Source of the DNA: Bacteroidales bacterium
Lineage (GTDB): Bacteria > Bacteroidota > Bacteroidia > Bacteroidales > DTU049
DNA: 52,736 nt
Reading direction: 5' to 3'
NCBI GenBank assembly: GCA_016937255.1
Contig: JAFGWG010000109.1
Span: 1 to 52,736, forward strand
Shown here: piece by piece, positions 24,720 to 32,715 of the stretch
Position numbering within the stretch: the first letter of the stretch is position 1
How the letters are laid out: each line of letters begins with the position of its first letter
Translations under genes and position numbers: made by a program
Notes under the pieces: model-generated
The model's database searches: none
Told to the model about the DNA's origin: nothing
What the model saw: the letters and a program-made list of their open reading frames with translations, nothing else

Positions 24720-27524
24720 ATGAAGAAATTTTATCCACTCATTATTTTTTTATTTTTCTTTCAGAATATATCTGAAGCTCGATATTTTCCATCAGTAAAT
24801 GGAATTTCGGTCGGGAAAGTGAACTGCTACGAACAATTATCTTCAGGAGAAGTTTTGGTCGGCACCTCCACTGGACTATTTTTATATAGTCAAAATAATT
24901 TTGCTGTTATACTTCCTGCCAGTATTCATGGAGTGAATGATATTGCAGAAGATAATTCTGGTAATATTTGGCTTGCCACTACGCATGGAGGTTTAATGAA
25001 ACTTGGAGGAATGCAAATAGCTGGGGCATGGTCCTCGCAAAATTCAATTGTAGAAGACAGTGTCTTGTCTGTGACTGTTGATGCTTCGGGCGTTGTTTAT
25101 TTTGGTACGTTAGAGGATTTCTATAAGCTCAGCAATTATCAAGTGAGCTCATTTGGTCTCTCTGGCTCCGTTACTGACCCTGCAGTAATTGCTATTGAGA
25201 AATTTCAAAATCAAATTTTCACTGTTGTGAAGGATTCTGTTTGTATTGTTCACCCTTCTGGACTGCAAAAGATTCAGAATGGCCATTTCGGACAATTATT
25301 TCCACTTGAAAATGGGGAGCTGTTCATGGGCGATTACATGAGCACAAGTATTGCATATAAGTTTAACGGAGCGGCATTCATTCAGGACTCTACATTTACT
25401 AGATTTGTAAATATTGTCCCCCATTATGGTGCAATGCGGAGTGCTTTTTATTATAATGGAGATTATTTTTATAACTCTACAAGAAATTTCTATAGAAATA
25501 TTCCAGGAGATTCAGTGTACTTCTTACACAATTCATATTTAATCGATCCTGATGAATATTATTCGATTATTAAGCATATCCCGACAGGAGAAGTTTTAGT
25601 TGGGTCATCAGATGGACTCTATGTTTATGACTTCAATAATACTCTTTCGAATTTTGGTAACAATATTACATATATAGATTATGGCGAAATAAGAGTTCCT
25701 GTAAATTCTCAGGGAAATATTTTTAATGATCTGAATTCTGAACTTGTCCCGATGACTACTGCACCTGCAAACTCACAGACTGGCCCTGTTTTTATTGCGG
25801 CATTATGGTTTTCAGGGCTCGATGCTTCCAATAATCTGCATTTGGCGGCATCACGGTATGGCGCAAATGGGCGAGATTTTTTCCCCGGTGCAGTACCTAT
25901 AAATTTAAACGAAAACTATGTAAATGCAGCCAATAACCGGGTATGGAAGATAAACCGTTCAGAAATTAATTACCATATTGCAAACTGGAATTCTGCCGGA
26001 TATCTGATGCCCGAAGTCATACAAAACTGGCCGGCTCATGGTGATCCACTCTTGAGTGAGGCTCCAATTCTGGCACCCTTCAAAGATATGAACCAAAACG
26101 GTCTGTATGAGCCTCAGCTTGGAGATTATCCAGTTATTCTTGGCGATCAAGCCATTTATTTTATTTACAATGACTATAAATTTGCACATACAGAAAGCAA
26201 CGGCCTGCCACTCAATGTGGAAATTCATGGGATGGCCTATGTAATTATTGATTCTACAGATGCTCAAACCATTGAGGATAGTAAAAACACAGTTTTCTTT
26301 CATTATACCGTAAACAACAGATCTCTAACAAATTATCATGATTTCAGGATATCACTTTTTACGGATTTCGATATAGGAAATTCGAGGGATGATTATATGG
26401 GGTGTGATACTGTTTTGAATTGCTATTTTGGATATAATGGCGATGCTTATGATGAGGACAGTAGTGGAACTATGGGCTATGGTTATCATCCGCCTGCAAT
26501 GGGAGTGACATTTCTGAGCCATGAGATGCTGTCTTTTATGGTCTATAATAATACTGGTTTAGTGCCTTGGTATATTACAGATCCTCAAACAGCCATGGAT
26601 TATTATAATATTATGCACTCGTTTTGGATAAATGGTTCTTCGATAACATATGGCAATTCGGGTTATGGAGGAACACAACCTGTATCATATATGTATCCCG
26701 GTAATCCATGGAATCCCAATGAGTGGTCAGATGCAACATCTGGTGTGATTCCATATGATAGGAGAGGTGTGGCCACAATCGGACCGGAGAATTTTCCTGC
26801 CGGACAGTCTATGTGTTTTGAATTTGCATATGTATTTGATAGAGAAGATAGTACGGGCGCAAATCTTGAGAATTTGTTTTATCTGAAGCGTCGTATTTTA
26901 AGAATTAGAGATTGGTATGATACATGGACTCCTGGCTGCTTGTACTATGAACATGATTTTATTAATTCCAATGCCGGTCCCGCCGATGATACACTGTATT
27001 CATATATTGATACGTGTTTGTTCGACCCGTACACCATGATCGATTCGGCATGGATTGAAAACATTTCTGTTTCAGGTAATACTGCCTTTGTTGACTGGAC
27101 TGTTGTTCAGTTTCCGGATACTTTTCATTTGCAAAATGTGCAATATGTTTTGAGCAATGGCGGAACCCATTTCTTTGTTCTGGCCGTACTTTGCAATTCA
27201 GGTTATAGACTGAACGGGGATGGGCAAAACAATGTTTGGTACTTTTCAGATATTTCGGATGCAACACCTACTGAAAATCCAGCACCTGATTGGCTTGAAA
27301 TTACAGTGTATCCGAATCCGTCATCTGGGTTGCTCTCTGTATATATTCCTGATTTTATTTCGGGGTACTCCATGCTCATATATGATATGACGGGCAAATT
27401 GGTTTATACGACTAAACTTCTGGGTAAAAGCAATAGCTTTGACTTCAGTTATTTTTCAAAAGGAGTGTATTTTATGCAAATTCCAGAGGCCGGAAAATCA
27501 TTGAAGTGGATTAAAACGGATTAG
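24720..27524 (+). CDS. large secreted protein with T9SS type A sorting domain
   Basis: 934 residues with signal peptide (to about SEA). The N-terminal part (about 25-320) has beta-propeller-like repeats of the two-component-regulator type, such as EDNSGNIWLATTHGGLMKL, and the recurring EVLVGTSTGL and EVLVGSSDGL. The centre is unassigned and rich in aromatic, Asn and Gly residues. The last ~85 residues form the type A sorting domain: ITVYPNPSSGLLSVYIP, LIYDMTGKLVYTTKL, FSKGVYFMQI. It is likely secreted by the type IX system and anchored or released after processing. It forms a single-gene unit between the TonB receptor and msrA. Confidence 0.88.
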   Translation: MKKFYPLIIFLFFFQNISEARYFPSVNGISVGKVNCYEQLSSGEVLVGTSTGLFLYSQNNFAVILPASIHGVNDIAEDNSGNIWLATTHGGLMKLGGMQIAGAWSSQNSIVEDSVLSVTVDASGVVYFGTLEDFYKLSNYQVSSFGLSGSVTDPAVIAIEKFQNQIFTVVKDSVCIVHPSGLQKIQNGHFGQLFPLENGELFMGDYMSTSIAYKFNGAAFIQDSTFTRFVNIVPHYGAMRSAFYYNGDYFYNSTRNFYRNIPGDSVYFLHNSYLIDPDEYYSIIKHIPTGEVLVGSSDGLYVYDFNNTLSNFGNNITYIDYGEIRVPVNSQGNIFNDLNSELVPMTTAPANSQTGPVFIAALWFSGLDASNNLHLAASRYGANGRDFFPGAVPINLNENYVNAANNRVWKINRSEINYHIANWNSAGYLMPEVIQNWPAHGDPLLSEAPILAPFKDMNQNGLYEPQLGDYPVILGDQAIYFIYNDYKFAHTESNGLPLNVEIHGMAYVIIDSTDAQTIEDSKNTVFFHYTVNNRSLTNYHDFRISLFTDFDIGNSRDDYMGCDTVLNCYFGYNGDAYDEDSSGTMGYGYHPPAMGVTFLSHEMLSFMVYNNTGLVPWYITDPQTAMDYYNIMHSFWINGSSITYGNSGYGGTQPVSYMYPGNPWNPNEWSDATSGVIPYDRRGVATIGPENFPAGQSMCFEFAYVFDREDSTGANLENLFYLKRRILRIRDWYDTWTPGCLYYEHDFINSNAGPADDTLYSYIDTCLFDPYTMIDSAWIENISVSGNTAFVDWTVVQFPDTFHLQNVQYVLSNGGTHFFVLAVLCNSGYRLNGDGQNNVWYFSDISDATPTENPAPDWLEITVYPNPSSGLLSVYIPDFISGYSMLIYDMTGKLVYTTKLLGKSNSFDFSYFSKGVYFMQIPEAGKSLKWIKTD

Positions 27525-27613
27525 CTATCTTTGGAATAGTTTAAAGTCAAAAGTATTTGGAATGATCTCACTTTTTGCTTTTTTACTTTTTGCTTTTTCA
27601 ATTTAACTTCACC

Positions 27614-28072
27614 ATGCAAAAATCCATACTCGCAGCCGGCTGTTTCTGGGGCGTACAACATAAACTCGATAACCTGAAAGGCGTAATCAGCACCAAAGCC
27701 GTATATGCCGGTGGAGAAATAGCTGAACCCACATATCAGCAAGTGTGCAGTGGAAATTCTGGGCATGCAGAAGCTGTTTTTATTGAGTTTGATGAAGAAA
27801 TTTTGCTGTTTCGCGATCTGCTGCTTTTCTTTTTCTCCATTCACGATGCTACGCAATTGAATAGACAAGGCCCGGATATCGGAACGCAGTATCGTTCTGC
27901 CATTTTTTGCTTTTCAGAAGATCAGGAACAAACAGCAAAGAATCTTATCGATGAATTGCAGCAAACACCCAAATATAGCCGTGAGAAAATTCAAACGATT
28001 ATAGAAAAAGCCGATCTTTTCTTTGATGCTGAAGAGTATCATCAGAAGTATTATCGAAAAAAGGGATTTTAG
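27614..28072 (+). CDS. msrA: peptide-methionine (S)-S-oxide reductase MsrA
   Basis: Repairs methionine-S-sulfoxide in proteins. The catalytic Cys is in AAGCFWGVQH (residues 7-16), followed by YAGGEIAEPTYQQVCSGNSGHAEAV (cited as its core TYQQVCSGNSGHAEAV), FFSIHDATQLNRQGPDIGTQYRSAIF and a YHQKYYRKKGF end. 152 residues, short for the family but complete in its motifs. The ATG at 27614 was chosen; the longer frame from 27575 starts in a T-rich spacer. Confidence 0.94.
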   Translation: MQKSILAAGCFWGVQHKLDNLKGVISTKAVYAGGEIAEPTYQQVCSGNSGHAEAVFIEFDEEILLFRDLLLFFFSIHDATQLNRQGPDIGTQYRSAIFCFSEDQEQTAKNLIDELQQTPKYSREKIQTIIEKADLFFDAEEYHQKYYRKKGF

Positions 28073-28237
28073 TTGATCGGTTGTTAATAATGAGAGAATT
28101 TGCGTAGATATCTTGACGAGACAGTAACTTTATACACATTTGGTTTTTGACTACACACAAGCCCTCCCCAAAAAACCAAAAGAGTATAAATTTTCCCACC
28201 GCACCCAGGCTGTTAATAAGTTCGGAAAACAAAATCA

Positions 28238-28266
28238 TTGAATTACAGAAAGACTAATTATATTTG
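28238..28266 (+). promoter_or_regulatory. promoter of the XRE-led island operon
   Basis: TTG (28238-28240), 18 nt spacer, TATATTTG (28259-28266), 43 nt before the ATG of the XRE gene. The -7 box overlaps the first half-site of a TTGAC/GTCAA dyad, which fits an autoregulated promoter. Confidence 0.6.
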
Positions 28267-28294
28267 ACAATTAACGTCAAGTCATAATAGTCAA
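28264..28294. promoter_or_regulatory. candidate operator upstream of XRE regulator
   Basis: TTGAC (28264-28268) and GTCAA (28276-28280) form an inverted repeat with a 7-nt spacer. A third half-site GTCAA follows at 28290-28294. Repeated half-sites over the -7 box and the start of the transcript are typical of XRE-type autorepression. Binding by the adjacent regulator is inferred. Confidence 0.5.
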
Positions 28295-28308
28295 GTGATA
28301 TTTCACAA

Positions 28309-28617
28309 ATGAAAGAAAGCAAGACAACAGGAGAAATACTTCGCGAAAAAAGAGAGAAAAAGGGATTGCTTCTAAGACAAGTAGCTGCTATGCTAGATAT
28401 TGACACCGCAATACTTAGTAAGATTGAAAGAAGTGAAAGAAAAGCAAGCAAAGAGCAAATCATAAAACTTGCAGAGATTCTCGAATTAGACGAAGAAGAT
28501 TTGATTGTTCAATTCCTGAGTGAAAAAATTCTTTACGAAATAAAGGATGAAGAATTGGGAAGCAAAGCACTTAAAGTTGCCGAACAAAAAATGAAATACA
28601 ACAAAAATAATAGCTGA
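28309..28617 (+). CDS. XRE-family HTH transcriptional regulator
   Basis: 102 residues with an XRE helix-turn-helix over about residues 9-62: LREKREKKGLLLRQVAAML, then TAILSKIERSERKASKEQI and LAEILELDEEDL. A short helical tail follows. Such proteins commonly control restriction-modification genes. It starts the island operon and its stop is 5 nt before the Res gene ATG. Autoregulation via the upstream dyad is likely. Confidence 0.9.
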   Translation: MKESKTTGEILREKREKKGLLLRQVAAMLDIDTAILSKIERSERKASKEQIIKLAEILELDEEDLIVQFLSEKILYEIKDEELGSKALKVAEQKMKYNKNNS

Positions 28618-28622
28618 GATTG

Positions 28623-30326
28623 ATGGAAATAAAATTAGAAGAATTAGAGTACCAGCAAATAGCCATCAAATCTGTGGTTAAAGTTTTTGACAAGAACAAC
28701 AAAAATACGTTTGATAATGCTTGTTTTGAAGGTATTCGTTCAAATATTTGCTCACTTTCAAAAGAACAATTAGCGGAAAATATAAAATCTGTCATTGTCG
28801 AAAACGGAATTGATGAAGTAACTGCAAAACTTAGTGAGCTACAAGAGTTGACTATCGAAATGGAGACTGGAACAGGTAAAACGCTTGTTTATATTAAAAC
28901 CATTTACCAATTATTCAAAGATTATGGCTTCACTAAATTTATCATTCTCGTTCCTTCCGTAGCAATTAGACAAGGTGTGCTAAGTGCTATTTCAACTTTT
29001 GAAACTCAACTGGAAGACATCTATAAATTTACACCTAAACATTTTGAATACAACAGTAAAAAACTAAATAAGGTAACGAACTTTATCGAGGAACAGCATC
29101 CCCAAATAATGGTGATGACCTTAGCTTCATTTAATTCGGAAGAAAAAATTCTGAATCAAGCCAAACGGGAAGACCTATTTGCAAACATTCCTTTTATTGA
29201 AGCAATCGGACGCACAAATCCAATCATCATTATGGATGAGCCTCAAGAAGGAATGGATACCGAAAATTCAGTAAATCAAATTGCTAAACTCAACCCGCTT
29301 TTCAAATTAAGATATTCCGCTACTCATAAAGTTTCCGTCAATAAAGTTTACCGCTTAACGCCTTACGACAGTTATAAAGAAGGGTTGGTAAAAAGGATTG
29401 AAGTGTTAACCGTTACAGAAAAAAATGATGAAGCAACTTTGAAACTGGAACTTTCCGAAATCAAAAATGAAAAGAATCCAATACAAGCTAAAATTAAAGC
29501 ATGGCATCAATTAGCAAGTGGAAAAATAGAATTTAAGGACACAAAATGGCTAAAGGACGGAGATAATCTTGGAGAAGTTACCAATAACCCAAGTTATCTG
29601 AAATACAAAATTGAACGAATCAATAAAAGTTTGAGAACCGGAAAATGGTCGGTTTCGTTTACAAATGGCACTGAAATTCTTGAAAAACAAACATCAGGAA
29701 ATATTCAAAGCGTTTGGGCTTTACAGCTGGAATGGCTCATTCTTCGCCATTTGGCAAAGAATCCACCGCAATACATTCATCAGGCATCTTCGCTCATCAA
29801 AAACATTGAGTTAGAAGAAATGCTGAGAGGTTTGGATTATCATTTAACAGATGAAACTTTTCCTTTTGAATTCAATGATTTTGTAAAACAAGTGGAAAAT
29901 TCAGGTTATACCGAAACGCCCAAAAGAGGGATTTGGGATAAAATGCTGGTAGATAGCCATGTTGAACATCAATTTGCCTTAGCCACCGATTTAGATGATG
30001 AAGTGGTTTGCTTTCTTAAACTCCCGTCTTATTACAAAATTCAAACACCTATTGGCGAATATGAACCCGATTTTGGGATTGTGATGAAGCGGAAAAGCCT
30101 GAGAAACGAAAAGGAAAGCGAATTTTATTTTGTGATTGAAACCAAAGGAACGAACGACATCAACAACAAAAAAGCACTCAAAGAAAGTGAGGTTTACAAA
30201 ATACAATGTGCGCTGAAGCATTTTGCTGCGCTCGGAGTAGATGTGCAGTATAAGGCTCCTGTAAAAGACTACCAATATTTTAAAACAGAAGCAACCAAAA
30301 GCATAAATGAAACTGTTGAACAATAA
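28623..30326 (+). CDS. type III restriction (Res) protein with apparent internal deletion of the second helicase domain
   Basis: 567 residues; full-length type III Res proteins are usually about 870-1000. The first RecA-like domain is present: Walker A METGTGKTLVY (about 80-90), ILVPSVAIRQGV, motif II IIMDEPQEGMD (about 205) and SATH (about 233), then LTPYDSYKEGLVKRIEV. After NIQSVWALQLEWLILRHL (about 365-380) the sequence jumps to the C-terminal region. The LSLFFID block and helicase motifs IV-VI are missing. The nuclease end is intact in motif: YEPDFGIV (about 480) and FVIETKGT (about 505), a PD-(D/E)XK arrangement. It should not translocate DNA. Start TTG at 28620 is directly before ATG 28623. 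Confidence 0.82.
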   Translation: MEIKLEELEYQQIAIKSVVKVFDKNNKNTFDNACFEGIRSNICSLSKEQLAENIKSVIVENGIDEVTAKLSELQELTIEMETGTGKTLVYIKTIYQLFKDYGFTKFIILVPSVAIRQGVLSAISTFETQLEDIYKFTPKHFEYNSKKLNKVTNFIEEQHPQIMVMTLASFNSEEKILNQAKREDLFANIPFIEAIGRTNPIIIMDEPQEGMDTENSVNQIAKLNPLFKLRYSATHKVSVNKVYRLTPYDSYKEGLVKRIEVLTVTEKNDEATLKLELSEIKNEKNPIQAKIKAWHQLASGKIEFKDTKWLKDGDNLGEVTNNPSYLKYKIERINKSLRTGKWSVSFTNGTEILEKQTSGNIQSVWALQLEWLILRHLAKNPPQYIHQASSLIKNIELEEMLRGLDYHLTDETFPFEFNDFVKQVENSGYTETPKRGIWDKMLVDSHVEHQFALATDLDDEVVCFLKLPSYYKIQTPIGEYEPDFGIVMKRKSLRNEKESEFYFVIETKGTNDINNKKALKESEVYKIQCALKHFAALGVDVQYKAPVKDYQYFKTEATKSINETVEQ

Positions 30327-30330
30327 CTTT

Positions 30331-30357
30331 ATCATTTTCCTGACATCAGGAAAACGA
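30331..30357. promoter_or_regulatory. 13-bp-arm inverted repeat before the KilA-N genes
   Basis: Core TTTTCCTGA-CA-TCAGGAAAA is a perfect dyad, extended by ATC at one end and GAT at the other with one mismatched pair between. It lies just after the res stop codon and 18 bp before the truncated KilA-N frame. No T run follows on the plus strand, so an operator is more likely than a terminator. The minus-strand side reads TTATCGTTTTCC. Confidence 0.6.
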
Positions 30358-30374
30358 TAATACCAGATTATAGT

Positions 30375-30632
30375 ATGGGTAAAACAAAAAAGATAAACAT
30401 TGCAGGAACTGAAATTACTATCGTTTCTCAAGAGAAAGACGATTATATTTCTTTGACAGATATGGCTAAAAGTCAATTGCAGGAAGTAGTGATTATTATA
30501 TGGCTTAGCCTAAAAAGCACTATTGAATATCTTGGAGAATGGGAAGCATTATATAATCTAGATTTTAATTATACCGAATTCGGTACAATTAGAAATGAAG
30601 CTAGTTTAAACAATTGTGAAATAAGATTATAA
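30375..30632 (+). pseudogene. truncated KilA-N domain protein
   Basis: 85 residues that align from the first residue with the start of the intact KilA-N protein 3 bp downstream: shared DYISLTD, TIE(Y/F)LG, WE, and a final NEA. The region between the two TDs and TIEYLG is altered, and the protein stops right after NEAS, where the intact copy continues with the C-terminal half of the domain. It is best read as a decayed tandem duplicate; expression as a short DNA-binding peptide cannot be excluded. Confidence 0.7.
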
Positions 30633-30635
30633 TCT

Positions 30636-31463
30636 ATGGCTAAAAATCAACTTATAATGGTTCAAAATATTCCTATAGCTACTTTTAAAAGTCAAAATGG
30701 AGATTATATTTCGTTGACAGACATTGCAAGAAATAAAAATGCAAACGAACCTAAAGATGTAGTTAAAAACTGGATGCGATCCAAAACAACTATTGAATTT
30801 TTAGGTCTTTGGGAACAAATAAATAATATCAATTTTAAAGGGGTCGAATTCGACTCCTTTATGAACGAAGCAGGTTCGAATGCATTTACATTATCTCCCT
30901 CTAAATGGATTGAAAGTACAGATGCTATAGGTATAATTTCAAAACAAGGAAAATCTGGAGGAACTTATGCTCATAAGGATATAGCTTTTGAATTCGCTTC
31001 CTGGATAAGTGCTCCTTTCAAACTTTATCTAGTAAAAGAATTTCAACGCCTTAAACAAGAAGAAAGCAGCCGTCTTAATCTTGAATGGAACTTTCAAAGA
31101 ACACTTGCCAAAGTAAATTACAAAATCCATACAGATGCGATTAAGGATAATATTATTCCATCAGCATTGAGTAAAAAGCAAACTTCTATCATTTATGCAT
31201 CCGAAGCTGATGTTTTAAACATGGCCTTGTTTGGAAAAACCGCAAAACAATGGCGAGATGAAAATCCAAATGAAAAAGGCAATGTGAGAGATTTTGCAAG
31301 CATTCAGCAGTTGGTAGTTTTATCTAATCTTGAAAGCATTAATGCTATGCTAATCCATCAAGAGATACCACAAAAAGACAGGTTAGTACAACTTAATAAA
31401 ATGGCAATTTCACAGATGAAATCATTGGTGAATAATTCCAATATAAAAAAATTGAATAAATGA
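30636..31463 (+). CDS. KilA-N domain DNA-binding protein
   Basis: 275 residues. The KilA-N/APSES-like domain covers about 8-140: DYISLTDIARNKN, VVKNWMRSKTTIEFLGLWE, LSPSKWIESTDAIGI, and GGTYAHKDIAFEFASWIS. A C-terminal region follows, with YASEADVLNMALFGKTAKQW, seen in Bacteroidota relatives. Such genes occur in phages and also inside bacterial type III restriction-modification loci between res and mod, as here. Its role there is unknown, with DNA binding or regulation inferred. Its stop overlaps the Mod gene start as ATGA (31460-31463). Confidence 0.88.
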   Translation: MAKNQLIMVQNIPIATFKSQNGDYISLTDIARNKNANEPKDVVKNWMRSKTTIEFLGLWEQINNINFKGVEFDSFMNEAGSNAFTLSPSKWIESTDAIGIISKQGKSGGTYAHKDIAFEFASWISAPFKLYLVKEFQRLKQEESSRLNLEWNFQRTLAKVNYKIHTDAIKDNIIPSALSKKQTSIIYASEADVLNMALFGKTAKQWRDENPNEKGNVRDFASIQQLVVLSNLESINAMLIHQEIPQKDRLVQLNKMAISQMKSLVNNSNIKKLNK

Positions 31464-31942
31464 GTAAGGAAAAAGAAACCACCGAAAACCCAATGGAAAA
31501 GGTACAATCACATGATTGGAACAAAGAACGTTTGGAACAGCTCAAGCAATCCAATTTCCCAAGAGTAGAATACGCTCCTGACCCTGAAAAAACGGAGGAA
31601 GAAAACATTGAGGCACTCAAAAAATACATTCGAGACAAGGAGGCTCAATTGGTTACCGCTTTCAATAGAGAGGAACTCATTACCGAGATTTTAATCAAAA
31701 ACGGCTTCAAACTCAATTACACTTTAACCAAACAGGAATCCTTTAAAAAGAATGAAATTCTACTGGCTTCTGATGGCGACAAAGAAACCTTGATTTGTTT
31801 GGATGTAACCATTGCAGATGAAACAGTAGAGCATTTCAAAACTCACCCCGCCCAAAAACTAATTGTGCTGGAACGTGCTTTAGACACCACCAAAAAATGG
31901 AATCTGAAACACGCTATGGGCGATAAGTTTAATGCGTTTTAA
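31460..31942 (+). CDS. type III methyltransferase (Mod) protein lacking its catalytic domain
   Basis: 160 residues, against about 600-650 for intact Mod. Residues about 17-30 (HDWNKERLEQLKQ) look like the extreme N-terminus of the family. Directly after, SNFPRVEYAPDPEKTEEEN and the C-terminal part FNREELITEILIKNG, FKKNEILLASDGDKE, LICLDVTIADETVE and VLERALDTTKKWNLKH look like the C-terminal domain. The DPPY and FxGxG motifs are absent. The joint at about residue 30 is in frame. It is translationally coupled to the KilA-N gene (ATGA overlap). It cannot methylate DNA; a DNA-recognition or partner-binding role is conceivable. Confidence 0.72.
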   Translation: MSKEKETTENPMEKVQSHDWNKERLEQLKQSNFPRVEYAPDPEKTEEENIEALKKYIRDKEAQLVTAFNREELITEILIKNGFKLNYTLTKQESFKKNEILLASDGDKETLICLDVTIADETVEHFKTHPAQKLIVLERALDTTKKWNLKHAMGDKFNAF

Positions 31943-31944
31943 AA

Positions 31945-32712
31945 ATGAAAAAAATGAAAAAAAAAGTAATCAGTTTGTTTGGAAACAATAAGGTTATCCA
32001 AAATGAAGGTGTAAAATATTCTGAATTGTTAGAGCAGTTTATTAGTCCATTTACTAATGAATTTGAGGATAAGGAATATCTTGAAGACATTTTTGAATTT
32101 GCAATAAATGCTTGGAATTTTGGGAATATAAAAGCACTTGTGCCAAAAGACGAATTTGAAAAATCAGCTCATCTAATGCGAGCAGAAGTTGATGGTGTCC
32201 TGTTAAATAAGATGATTGATTATAAGGTTGCTAATTTTAAAGCGTACGATAACTTTATTGTTGATTATGAACTAACACTTAACGAAGGAGAAGACCCCAT
32301 ATTAAGCATTACAACTCAAGAAAAAGAAGTGTATTTAACTAATATGATGGATGCATTAGATAATGAAGTTAGTGAAAATGATTTTGAGGAAAACTTCATT
32401 GACAGATCTGCAATTGTTTTAAAACCGCAGCAACCTCTTTTCGATTGGATTAACAAACTCTACCCTGAAAATAAAATCTTTGAAGTTGAAGAATGCAACA
32501 TTTATTTGGTTAATGAGGAGATTGATGATCTGGAAAAATGGTTAAGTAAGAAGTTTGATAAATTCTTTATGATGGAATTGGATGCGTGGCACACTAATAA
32601 AAAAGAATGGCCTCAAAAACGCAATTATAAAATGTTTAAACAATGGTTTCAGGTTGATATTTCCACTATGATTTACGATTTGGAAAAGAGACCTGTTTTA
32701 AAACTGGATTAA
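31945..32712 (+). CDS. unrecognised acidic protein in the Res/KilA-N island
   Basis: 255 residues, no signal peptide or membrane segment, acidic overall apart from a lysine-rich start. The family is not recognised. The C-terminal ~75 residues (about 180-255) are the most domain-like: WLSKKFDKFFMMELDAWHTN, then WPQKRNYKMFKQWFQVDI, an aromatic-rich pattern. The N-terminal half contains predicted helices. It begins 2 bp after the Mod remnant and is separated by 3 bp from the SWIM gene, so it belongs to the same transcript. The start may be the second ATG at 31954. Confidence 0.65.
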   Translation: MKKMKKKVISLFGNNKVIQNEGVKYSELLEQFISPFTNEFEDKEYLEDIFEFAINAWNFGNIKALVPKDEFEKSAHLMRAEVDGVLLNKMIDYKVANFKAYDNFIVDYELTLNEGEDPILSITTQEKEVYLTNMMDALDNEVSENDFEENFIDRSAIVLKPQQPLFDWINKLYPENKIFEVEECNIYLVNEEIDDLEKWLSKKFDKFFMMELDAWHTNKKEWPQKRNYKMFKQWFQVDISTMIYDLEKRPVLKLD

Positions 32713-32715
32713 AAT

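Noticed and set aside
30331-30357. Dyad read as a rho-independent terminator of res
   Set aside because: No T run follows the stem on the plus strand.
28309-31463. Prophage (XRE and KilA-N are common in phages)
   Set aside because: No structural, lysis, integrase or packaging genes; the neighbours are restriction-modification proteins.
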